Positions 1 through 7,449 of a stretch of DNA of 64,000 bases are shown here, in pieces (position 1 is the first letter of the stretch; the number at the start of each line of letters is the position of its first letter). The notes under the pieces were generated by a model. That model worked only from the letters and a program-made list of their open reading frames with translations. It made no database searches and had not been told where the DNA came from. The position numbers were made by a program, and so were the translations under genes. Source of the DNA: Bdellovibrio bacteriovorus (GTDB taxonomy: Bacteria > Bdellovibrionota > Bdellovibrionia > Bdellovibrionales > Bdellovibrionaceae); NCBI RefSeq assembly GCF_002208115.1, contig NZ_CP020946.1:992001-1056000 (forward strand), in the 5' to 3' direction.

Positions 1-657
1 CAGGTGCCAGGAATAAAGGTGAAAAATCACCAACTGCGAAAACACGAAGTAAAACCATCGATTGTTTTTGGCAAACAATAGAAAAATCAATCCCAGTTCC
101 AGAACCAGCACATACCAGACACCCAGTTCAGTGAACAAGGCCGGGAGCAGTCGTTCGTTGATGGCCGAGCCACTCAGCCACTGGCTGTTCAGCTTTAATA
201 ATCCGGCCGTAAAATACAAAACGAAGAATGCCATCGGCAGGGACCGGGCGCGATCCGGGATCAGCAGGAATGCGAATGTTATCAGTGTGGGAATGTAGTG
301 ATAGTTCCCGGTCAGACGATAATCCAGAAGAATGAACCCCAGTTTGAACAGCAGCAAAGCCCAAAGCAGTCCGACGGCCCATTGGGGCTTCTTTTTCAGG
401 GCCCACAGAGCCGATGAAATCACGGCCAGCACAGCATAAGTGCCCAGCAGCATCTGCAAAAGCTCGGGACCGGGTTTGAAAGCGTCACATTGTGAAAACA
501 ACGGCCAGCAAACCGAGGGCGTTGACGGAGAAAGAATCAACAGCAGGGGTCTTTCGCTCAGCCAGAAAAAAACAGTCAGCAGGTGTTCAAGACTTAAAAT
601 AACCCCAACAATCCACAAGGCAGGCTGTTTTTGCAGCTCGGACTTTAGGGTCTTCAT
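1..657 (-). CDS. HTTM-like polytopic membrane protein, copy 1 (3' end outside window)
   Basis: An open frame of 219 codons runs from an ATG straight through the left window edge, so only the N-terminal part is visible. It encodes several hydrophobic helices. It aligns by eye along its whole visible length with the complete membrane protein at 5688-6839: both carry CWPL followed by a Cys, then GNYHY, KL-x2-QWLSG/EWLSG and a FSQLVIFH/LAQFVLFH-x3-SWH segment. The K-L-x-x-x-W-L-x-G signature resembles the HTTM (gamma-carboxylase-like) transmembrane family, but the reaction is unknown. The start overlaps the stop of the upstream pentapeptide gene as ATGA, which implies translational coupling. Family assignment is moderate; the paralogy is clear. 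Confidence 0.75.
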   Translation of the reverse strand, partial: MKTLKSELQKQPALWIVGVILSLEHLLTVFFWLSERPLLLILSPSTPSVCWPLFSQCDAFKPGPELLQMLLGTYAVLAVISSALWALKKKPQWAVGLLWALLLFKLGFILLDYRLTGNYHYIPTLITFAFLLIPDRARSLPMAFFVLYFTAGLLKLNSQWLSGSAINERLLPALFTELGVWYVLVLELGLIFLLFAKNNRWFYFVFSQLVIFHLYSWHL

Positions 658-1091
658 CGCTCTTCTCGCATTCCCAAAGACCGGGCAGTCTCGGATGAAA
701 AGGGCAGACGGGTGCCGGAGTCAAACAGGGCTCCTTGCAACTGGCTTCCGTAAAGCAGCGCCTCCGAAAGGTTGGTGCCTTTCAGATTCGCGTTTCGTAA
801 ATCTGCAAAGCTCAGATTTGATTTTGAAAGGTTTTTTCCTGAAAGATTCTGATCTCGCAAAACTGCAAAGGGCGCAAACAGATTTTCCTGCAGGATAATG
901 TCAGCCGCGGGAAACTGAGGCACGGTGCCGGGGGCCAGCACTGGCAAAGCGGGATTGAAAGTCTGCTCGACAGAGGGAAAATTCAGCGTGCGAACTTTCG
1001 GAGCCGGAAACAGTTCGTGGCCATGGGGAAGAAGGTATCCTCCCAGAATGACCACGCAGATGATGAGATAATAGGAAGTCAGTGATTTCAC
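654..1091 (-). CDS. pentapeptide-repeat membrane-anchored small protein, copy 1
   Basis: This 145-aa protein has one N-terminal hydrophobic helix (about residues 6-22), probably a signal anchor. A linker follows, then an A(N/D)LxX-type pentapeptide stretch at roughly residues 78-120 (NLSGKNLSKSNLSFADLRNA and on). Pentapeptide repeats fold as a right-handed quadrilateral beta-helix and usually act as rigid protein-contact surfaces; the partner here is probably the co-translated membrane protein. It begins with GTG only 3 bp after the stop of the 605-aa surface protein gene and ends in an ATGA overlap with the HTTM-like gene. The ribosome site is weak, so translation may depend on coupling. The same gene pair recurs at 5688-7375. 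Confidence 0.8.
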   Translation of the reverse strand: MKSLTSYYLIICVVILGGYLLPHGHELFPAPKVRTLNFPSVEQTFNPALPVLAPGTVPQFPAADIILQENLFAPFAVLRDQNLSGKNLSKSNLSFADLRNANLKGTNLSEALLYGSQLQGALFDSGTRLPFSSETARSLGMREER

Positions 1092-1094
1092 AGT

Positions 1095-2912
1095 TTAGAA
1101 ACCGTCGCCGTCACCGTCACAGCCGTTGGGAACCAGAACTGTACCGATGGAAACGTTGCCGCCGTTCAAACATTGTGTCACTGCGGCTGTTCCGCAGTTG
1201 ACCGCCAAAGTGATTCGTCCGTGCGGCGTGCCCCCGCAGGCAGCACCGGCAGCAACAGCCACGTTACTGACAGCAGTGATGCGCCCTTGAGCATCGACGT
1301 AGAACGTCGGAATAACCGTGGAGCTTCCGTACCAACCGGCACCGACACCGGTATTGGTCAGTCCCAGTGAAACCGCACCGGAAGAACCACCACCGGTCAG
1401 ACCGGTACTGGCCCCAACACTGGTGATCGTACCGCCCGAGTTGTTATCCGCCTGCGGTGTCCATTGAGACCCATTCCATTTCAAAACCTGACCAGCTCCC
1501 GGTCCGACGTTGGCAACGGACCGGCCTTGCAGGGCGGTGACCACGGTTGAGCTTTGCCCGCCGGTGACATCACCATTTAAAGACCCATAAAAACCTGCCG
1601 CATTGCCAGGGATGTTGCCGGTCACTTTGCTGCCGGAAACAGAATTGATTTTTGCATCGGTCACGTTGCCGTCGGCAATTTTAGCCGTCGTGATGGCATT
1701 GTTGGCAAGATCGGCAGTGACAATGGTCCCGTCATCAATCTTGGCACTGGTTATCGCAGAGTCTGCGACATCGGAAGTTACAATTGTGCCGTCAGCGATC
1801 TTCGCGCTGGTTATTGCGGAATCAGCCATGTCGGCGGTGACAATACTGCCATCCAGAATTTTGGCAGAGGTGATGGCGGAATCCACGATCTTGGAAGTAC
1901 TGATGGCGCCGTTGGCAATTTTATTAAACGTGATTGCACCATCGGCGATTTTGGCGTTGGTGACGGACATGTTCATCAGCTTGTCAGAAGTAATGGCCTC
2001 ATCGGCAATTTTATCCGTGGTCACTGCGTTGCTACTGATCTGTGCCGCAGTCACCGCATTGGGTGCCAAATCCGCTGTGCCAATGGAACCGTCTTCGATA
2101 TTTGAAGACCCCACGGCGGTGTTTCCGGTGACAATCGGCTGCCACTGTCCGCCCACGGATACTTGCACCGTCTGGGTGTTTTCATCATAGCGCATAAGAC
2201 CGTCACGCGCCGGAGGTGCGGCCGATCCGTCAGAGTTAGGAATGCCGATGGAACCCACGCTGGGCGCACTGGCCGAAGGATTCAGCAATGACAGCAAGCC
2301 ATCAAAGTTGGCAGGCAGGAACAGAGTGTCTGCTTTTTCCTGCGTTACGTTCGCAGATTTTTGAATAAAGTCCGAGGCCTTTTTACCATTCAGGGCCACG
2401 GCGTTTTCAGACTCCAGCGCAAACGGGACTGAGCGCATCTGGAAGTCCGGGGACAGAGTGATGGTGTCTGATCCCACCGTGAAGGTCACGCGCACTTTGC
2501 GCGCATCTCCCGGCTGTGGAACATAGGCGGTATATCCCGCCGCACAGGACGTCAGCCCGTTGATAGCGGCAGAATTTTTCAAAACCTGATGGATGGCCAG
2601 CAGAGGGCCTGTGTTCACGACCGTGGCGCCATTTTCACCGCTTCCCAGAGTGAAGTTGATGATCCCTTTGCTGTTGGTCATGTTGACGGTGCGGTTTTCT
2701 TCAAACAGCACGCATGTCTCCGGCCCTGGAGAAAGAACCTTGATATTAAAAGAGACATGGGAATCTTCCAGCGGCATGCCGTTGGGTTGAATGATACGAC
2801 CCTGAACCGTCAGTCCTTGGGGCACTTCAGTCAGAGATACGCTGGCATTGGCAGAGACACTTAAACTGCACAGAGCTGAGGCCGTGAATTTAATGAGTGT
2901 TGAAAAATCCAT
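1095..2912 (-). CDS. secreted tail-fibre-like repeat surface protein
   Basis: This 605-aa protein has an N-terminal signal peptide (cleavage near residues 22-24, SANA-S). A beta-rich head follows, with a VPFALESE motif near residue 165. The central region, about residues 265-430, consists of degenerate repeats built on AITSAKIADGTIVTADLADS-like units, of the sort found in trimeric phage tail fibres and bacterial surface stalks. The C-terminal part is Gly/Ser/Thr-rich (GDVTGG, GTITSVGASTGLTGGG) and ends in a Cys-containing cap with GCDGDGDGF. The likely role is an extracellular fibrous or adhesive protein; this is inference. It is the first gene of the operon that continues into pentapeptide copy 1 and HTTM copy 1. 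The repeats are also visible in the DNA. Confidence 0.8.
   Translation of the reverse strand: MDFSTLIKFTASALCSLSVSANASVSLTEVPQGLTVQGRIIQPNGMPLEDSHVSFNIKVLSPGPETCVLFEENRTVNMTNSKGIINFTLGSGENGATVVNTGPLLAIHQVLKNSAAINGLTSCAAGYTAYVPQPGDARKVRVTFTVGSDTITLSPDFQMRSVPFALESENAVALNGKKASDFIQKSANVTQEKADTLFLPANFDGLLSLLNPSASAPSVGSIGIPNSDGSAAPPARDGLMRYDENTQTVQVSVGGQWQPIVTGNTAVGSSNIEDGSIGTADLAPNAVTAAQISSNAVTTDKIADEAITSDKLMNMSVTNAKIADGAITFNKIANGAISTSKIVDSAITSAKILDGSIVTADMADSAITSAKIADGTIVTSDVADSAITSAKIDDGTIVTADLANNAITTAKIADGNVTDAKINSVSGSKVTGNIPGNAAGFYGSLNGDVTGGQSSTVVTALQGRSVANVGPGAGQVLKWNGSQWTPQADNNSGGTITSVGASTGLTGGGSSGAVSLGLTNTGVGAGWYGSSTVIPTFYVDAQGRITAVSNVAVAAGAACGGTPHGRITLAVNCGTAAVTQCLNGGNVSIGTVLVPNGCDGDGDGF
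1660..2090 (-). repeat. tandem degenerate coding repeats (tail-fibre module)
   Basis: Within the 605-aa gene, short units encoding 'A-I-T-S-A-K-I-x-D-G-x-I' recur about every 54-57 bp. Several copies are near-identical in DNA (the tggttatcgcagagtctgcg type), so this stretch is prone to unit gain or loss by recombination or slippage. Confidence 0.75.
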
Positions 2913-3050
2913 ACCTTATGTCCTTCCGAAACGTTCAATACAAGGTCGAATAGTCGCTCAATACCTTATTTATCGGGTTATTTTGCCAAATCCATTAATC
3001 GGGGGATAAATAATTACCAATTTATACAGATCTTGTTTCAGTGTGAGACA

Positions 3051-3671
3051 CTAAGGGCGCGAAGACTTTGCGATGTTGTTTTTGCACGAAGGGGACAGTT
3101 CAGACATGCGTTTTTTCAAACAAACGAAATAGCTTGCCTCCCCCGCGCAGAATTTTTGGATGTCATTGCCACAGTCCTGATGAAAACGGTCGCGCACCGC
3201 AGACAGCTGGTTGAAGCATGCCCGGGAAAGTTGATCTTTCTTGCTGCGCAAACAGGCCAGTGGGTGCTCTGCCAAAAAACGATTCTTCGTGCAGTGTTCT
3301 TTGTATTCGTCATGACAAGCCGGAGTTTCTTTCATCAGGCTGTTGATGACGTTGTCTGCGGAAAGTGGTTTTTGTTCCACCGGACCACGCTGGAATTCTT
3401 TTGGAATGGTTGCGGCCTCGAAGCTCATTCCTGCTTCCGGCACGGGGGCGGGTTTCGGTTTTTGAGGATTCAAAGCCGGATTCGGTGGAAGCTGCGCTGG
3501 CGCCGCAGCGTTTGCAGGAAGTTGTGCTGGCATGACTTGTTGTTGTGCTGGCGGGGCGACGTGAGCAACGGATTCTGTTTTGGTTTGAGTCATACGCAAG
3601 GTGATGATCACCGATAAAACGGAGATCCCCACTGTCCCGAGAATTAATAGTATCACGTTCCGAATGCTCAT
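3051..3671 (-). CDS. membrane-anchored cysteine-rich repeat protein (GLG1-like)
   Basis: This 206-aa protein has an N-terminal transmembrane segment (about residues 5-25) and a Pro/Ala/Gln-rich linker (about 35-85) suited to crossing the periplasm. Its C-terminal domain has two precise cysteine repeats: C-x7-C then C-x11-C, repeated twice. This spacing matches the cysteine-rich GLG1/FGF-receptor-like repeat family (PF00839), which is found in some proteobacterial secreted proteins with unknown function. It stands alone, divergent from the lipoprotein gene at 3798. I read it as an envelope protein stabilised by four disulfides; function unknown. Confidence 0.75.
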   Translation of the reverse strand: MSIRNVILLILGTVGISVLSVIITLRMTQTKTESVAHVAPPAQQQVMPAQLPANAAAPAQLPPNPALNPQKPKPAPVPEAGMSFEAATIPKEFQRGPVEQKPLSADNVINSLMKETPACHDEYKEHCTKNRFLAEHPLACLRSKKDQLSRACFNQLSAVRDRFHQDCGNDIQKFCAGEASYFVCLKKRMSELSPSCKNNIAKSSRP

Positions 3672-3797
3672 AGACCTTTGATATTTCGGAAGATTCGAAA
3701 GTTTTCTTGAATTGGGGCTGGATTCTAAACCTGATGTAATCTACAGAAAGTCCTGAAACCTGCCGATATAATGGACAGATCAATCGGGGGCATTGGA

Positions 3798-4430
3798 ATG
3801 TTTCGGAACCTTGCGATAAATCTTTTACCGCTATTGCTGCTGCTGACAGGCTGTTCAATCGAAGCCAGTCTGCAGGATTTGGCAGGTCTGCGCGGTCCCA
3901 AACTTCCGCCTGGAATTGATATTACCAACAAACAACCCATCGCCGGTGTGGTCACGGATCCTGCGATCAGTGATTTTGCGAAATCAGAAATTCTGGTCGG
4001 TCCCGCAGGAAAAGCCGATGGCGTCACGGAACTTCAGTTTGCGATTCAATTGATGAATTCAGATAACACGGTTGTTGCCGGCTATGTTCCTCAGTTCACA
4101 GTTATCAAAGGACTGGGCACGGTCCCGGTGGTCTGTACGCCCAGTGATGACTTTGGTTTCTCTGTTTGCAGCATCCGGTCCTCTGAGCCCGGTATCAAAA
4201 CTTTGCAGGTCACCAATCTGGGAAGCTTCCAGGGGCAAAAAGATCTTTTGTTCGATGCCGTTGTGAAAGAGACCACCCGTATTGTCAGCTCCGGTGGCGA
4301 GGTGACCGTGGCCACACATCCCAGTGGCTGGCAGATGACGGGTGCGGTGGGTTCCCAGTTTGGCAGTGCGATGGCTGAAAAGAATGGTTATAAACTTCGC
4401 CTCGGTGCCGGGGGCGCCGCTATTGAGTAA
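3798..4430 (+). CDS. predicted lipoprotein, unknown function
   Basis: This 210-aa product starts at the ATG giving MFRNLAINLLPLLLLLTGCS, a classic lipoprotein signal with lipobox LTGC (Cys19). An in-frame ATG 27 bp upstream would add a poor N-terminus, so the internal start is preferred. The mature part is soluble, beta-rich in appearance, with Cys residues near the middle and a C-terminus ending in a glycine-rich KLRLGAGGAAIE. I do not recognise a domain. Its last 11 bp overlap the convergent end of the PQQ-propeller gene, leaving no room for a terminator between them. Confidence 0.75.
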   Translation: MFRNLAINLLPLLLLLTGCSIEASLQDLAGLRGPKLPPGIDITNKQPIAGVVTDPAISDFAKSEILVGPAGKADGVTELQFAIQLMNSDNTVVAGYVPQFTVIKGLGTVPVVCTPSDDFGFSVCSIRSSEPGIKTLQVTNLGSFQGQKDLLFDAVVKETTRIVSSGGEVTVATHPSGWQMTGAVGSQFGSAMAEKNGYKLRLGAGGAAIE

Positions 4431-5691
4431 AGACCAGCAGGCCATCCGGCCCCGTCGTCGCCACGAACAGTTGATTTTTGAAATAAACTGGCGAAGCTGA
4501 AAAATCCCCGGTTAAAGTCAGTGACTGAAGCTCTTTGGAACTCTTCAAATCATAAACGCACACTTTTCTGTTTTCACACACCATCACGGCCACTTCCTGA
4601 TGAGCATAGGAAATAATCAGCGGGCTTGCTTGTGCACGTGACGCCCGACCGGCAATTCCTTTTTCCCACAGGATTTTTCCATGGGATGTTTCCAGGACAA
4701 AATTTTTCATGAAACCGGTGATGGCCAGGATGGTGCCGTCGGCATTGATGGAGGGGCAGCTCATACTGCCGCCTTTGTCCAGTTCGGTCTTCCAAATCAA
4801 GGCTCCGGAATCAGCTTTGACTGCATAAATAAACCCGTCCCAGGAACTGAAGTAGGCACGATCCCCGTGAATCAAAGCGGCGCACTTGATATCGCTGCCA
4901 GTGGCAAAGCTCCACTTGGCTTTCCCGTTTTTCAGTTCGTACCCTTGCATGGCGCCGGTGTTGGAGCCCATCAGAATCAGCCCCTGCGGCAGTCCCAGGG
5001 TGGGGGATGAGTGAGGATGATTGCCGATCAACGGTGAGGTCCAAAGCCATTTTCCCTCGCGGGCTGAAATCGCCAGCAGGTAACCGTCGGGCTTGGCCAG
5101 CTCAATACCGACGTACAGGATACCGTCCTTCATGAATGGAGAAGACCCAATGGTGACTCCGGTCTTGGTGATCCAGCGGATGGCTCCGGTATCCTTGTTC
5201 AGGCTGTAAAGATAGCCGGAATAATCCCCGACATAAACACTGTCTTCATCGGTCAGAGGAGTCGAATGAATGCCGCGGGAGCTGACTCCGGTATAGAACT
5301 GCCAGCGCAACGAGCCGGTCCAGTCATAGGCTCGTAAAAAACCCGTGTCATCAGCGACATAAAACCCTTTTTCATCGGCTGCCGGAGAACTTTTGCTGGC
5401 GCGGTGAATGCCGTTGTTTAATTGTGGCACCTGCCATTTCAATTGAAAGGCCTTGAAATGATCCCCCGATGAAATCGCCAGACCGGATCGGGTGGCGTTG
5501 CCGCGGTAAGTGGACTGGGGCTGGCGGGTTTCCCGCAGGCTTAAATCATAGGTCAGCGTTGCTCCGTGAACGGGGGAATGAAGCTCCTGAAAGCTCAGGT
5601 CTTTTTCCAGCAAGGGCAGGGTGCTAACTTCTGCGCGAATGAGCAAAGCCACGATAGCGATGCAGTACAGACCGAACAAGGTGTATTTCAT
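4420..5691 (-). CDS. PQQ-type beta-propeller protein, membrane-anchored or secreted
   Basis: This 423-aa product has an N-terminal hydrophobic segment (MKYTLFGLYCIAIVALLIRA), then repeats of the PQQ/BamB propeller type. Examples are YSLNKDTGAIRW, AISAREGKWLW and AVKADSGALIWKTEL, spaced about 40-45 residues. Such propellers are periplasmic or surface scaffolds, or PQQ enzymes; the catalytic residues of quinoprotein dehydrogenases are not evident. The start chosen overlaps the HTTM-like stop as ATGA, making this the third member of a coupled trio (pentapeptide, HTTM, propeller). A longer frame exists upstream but runs inside the HTTM gene. It ends convergently with the lipoprotein gene. Confidence 0.8.
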   Translation of the reverse strand: MKYTLFGLYCIAIVALLIRAEVSTLPLLEKDLSFQELHSPVHGATLTYDLSLRETRQPQSTYRGNATRSGLAISSGDHFKAFQLKWQVPQLNNGIHRASKSSPAADEKGFYVADDTGFLRAYDWTGSLRWQFYTGVSSRGIHSTPLTDEDSVYVGDYSGYLYSLNKDTGAIRWITKTGVTIGSSPFMKDGILYVGIELAKPDGYLLAISAREGKWLWTSPLIGNHPHSSPTLGLPQGLILMGSNTGAMQGYELKNGKAKWSFATGSDIKCAALIHGDRAYFSSWDGFIYAVKADSGALIWKTELDKGGSMSCPSINADGTILAITGFMKNFVLETSHGKILWEKGIAGRASRAQASPLIISYAHQEVAVMVCENRKVCVYDLKSSKELQSLTLTGDFSASPVYFKNQLFVATTGPDGLLVFTQ

Positions 5692-6839
5692 AGCACCTCC
5701 GCCCACATCAGCTCTGCGCGGGATTTTTTGCAGACATCGCGCAGAATCAGACGGGTTTGCATCTGAAGCTGCGTGGTGCGACGGGACTGCATCCAAAAAT
5801 CAAAATTTTCGCCAGAGTTTTGGCACAGGGACTCGATCTGGGAAAGAAACACCAGAGGATCGCATTGGGTGCGGGTGGAAGGGGCTTTCACGAAGGGATT
5901 GTAAACTTCGCTGGCCCGCTCCTGATGACGAATCAACAAGGTGTCGCATTCCATGCGGGCATCCAGCATATTTAACGACATCAGTCTGGGGGCCCCCGAT
6001 GCGGCGCTGTCTTTCACCAGGATGACAGGCAGAATCTGAAGCAGCGCCAGTGTCACGGTGAAGATCACAGCGGACTTTTTATTCTGCAGATTTTCATCCC
6101 ATAGCGCCTGCCACGATTCTTTGTACCAAGGAATCAGTACAAAAATTCCCAGAAGCAGCAGCATTGTCATGGGATAGAAGTACCCCACAATGTGCCAGGA
6201 AAAGGCATGGAACAAAACAAACTGGGCCAGAGTCACATGGCGAATCCATGCACGTCGGCTGAAAAGCCCCACCACCAGAATGCATTCCAGAATGACGGCA
6301 TAAATCAGACTTGCATGTTGCAGGGGGGGTGGCAGAAAGCTTGGGTGGATCAACGACACACCAGAAAGCCATTCAGGATCCAGCTTCAGAATCCCGGCGC
6401 CCCAGTAAAAGACTCCGACAAAGAAGGGAATGACAGTGGTTTTGTGGGGCAGGAACAGAAACGCCACCTGCACAAAAAAGCTCATGTAGTGATAGTTGCC
6501 CATCAGTCCATAGGAAAGGCTTGTGAAATAAATCTTCATTCCCAGCAATGCCAGCAGCAGGAGATAAGCGGGTTTGATCTTTTTAAGCAAAAAAAGAACG
6601 GCCGTGATCAAGCCCAGTCCGGCATATACTTGCAGATATGTCGAAGCTGTTGCCGTGCTGATAAAGCGAAGACTTTCACAAGAGGGCAAAAGCGGCCAGC
6701 ACAGCGAAGCGGATTTTTCGGCGCTTCGGACCACCAGATCCAGCGATCGGTCCATCCAGAAATAGGCCGACAGCACATGGGTTAAGGCCAGCAAGACCCC
6801 ATAAATCTGCAAAGCGCGGGACTTTAGCAGCTCTTTCAT
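5688..6839 (-). CDS. HTTM-like polytopic membrane protein, copy 2
   Basis: This 383-aa protein has about eight hydrophobic helices and a soluble C-terminal tail (about residues 290-383) with several Cys. Motifs shared with copy 1 are CWPL, GNYHY, AGILKLDPEWLSG and LAQFVLFH-x3-SWH. The K-L-x-P-E-W-L-x-G element is typical of HTTM / vitamin-K-dependent-carboxylase-like membrane domains; whether it has carboxylase or other modifying activity cannot be told. ATG is chosen because it lies in an ATGA overlap with the pentapeptide stop; the stop itself overlaps the propeller start by ATGA. A membrane modification or transport role on surface proteins is speculation. Confidence 0.8.
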   Translation of the reverse strand: MKELLKSRALQIYGVLLALTHVLSAYFWMDRSLDLVVRSAEKSASLCWPLLPSCESLRFISTATASTYLQVYAGLGLITAVLFLLKKIKPAYLLLLALLGMKIYFTSLSYGLMGNYHYMSFFVQVAFLFLPHKTTVIPFFVGVFYWGAGILKLDPEWLSGVSLIHPSFLPPPLQHASLIYAVILECILVVGLFSRRAWIRHVTLAQFVLFHAFSWHIVGYFYPMTMLLLLGIFVLIPWYKESWQALWDENLQNKKSAVIFTVTLALLQILPVILVKDSAASGAPRLMSLNMLDARMECDTLLIRHQERASEVYNPFVKAPSTRTQCDPLVFLSQIESLCQNSGENFDFWMQSRRTTQLQMQTRLILRDVCKKSRAELMWAEVL

Positions 6840-7375
6840 GGTTGCTCCTGCACGGGCAGATTCCATTTTTTTAGCATGGCCGGATGAACGGTTTTTGCCG
6901 TTGCTGCATCGACCGAGCAGTTTTCAAACCGGACCCCGACAAAGTCTGCACGACTGAGGTCAGAATTCAAAAAGCGTGTGTTGGCAAAAGCCCCCCCCAG
7001 AAAACGGGCCCCGTCCAGGCGGACTTTTCTGAAAGTGGAGTTCGTGAAGCGGCAAAGGTCGCACTTGAATCCGCTTAAGTTTGAATTGGAAAATTCGATG
7101 TCAGCAAATTCAGAACGGTTGCTTTGAGTGCCCACCAGGCGTGTGTTTTCAAAGCGCGTGTTGGTCAGATTGATTTGCATCCATGTGTTTTGTGCCAAAG
7201 AACTGTCTTTGAAGGTCGCATTGATGACCTGAGCGTAGGCCAGGGCACTTTCGTTGAATTCAAGATTAACCATTTTTTGACCGCTCCAGGGAGAAGCGCT
7301 GAGCGAAGTGGCATGGGCGCCACTGGTCCAGAGAAGAGCAATGAAAAGATATTCCGAATAAAACCGATTTCTCAT
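6836..7375 (-). CDS. secreted pentapeptide-repeat protein, copy 2
   Basis: This 179-aa product has an N-terminal signal peptide (cleavage near AHA-T, residue 22) and pentapeptide-like repeats over roughly residues 38-160. Examples are ATFKDSSLAQ, NLTNTRFENTRLVG, FSNSNLSGFKCDLCRF and VRLDGARFLGGAFANTRF. It is more fully repetitive than copy 1. Being exported, it probably packs against the periplasmic face of the co-translated HTTM-like protein. It is transcribed divergently from the large Ig-like lipoprotein across a 74-bp gap, and heads the trio pentapeptide-HTTM-propeller. Confidence 0.8.
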   Translation of the reverse strand: MRNRFYSEYLFIALLWTSGAHATSLSASPWSGQKMVNLEFNESALAYAQVINATFKDSSLAQNTWMQINLTNTRFENTRLVGTQSNRSEFADIEFSNSNLSGFKCDLCRFTNSTFRKVRLDGARFLGGAFANTRFLNSDLSRADFVGVRFENCSVDAATAKTVHPAMLKKWNLPVQEQP

Positions 7376-7449
7376 TGTGAGATAAATGATGGCACCTTTT
7401 TAATATCAAAACAATCCAGTTTTACCAGAATATTCCGATAATATAGAGG

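Noticed and set aside
1603-2190. 195-codon plus-strand frame with Leu/Val/Ala repeats opposite the tail-fibre gene
   Set aside because: Repetition comes from the coding repeats of the minus-strand gene; no signal or start site of its own.
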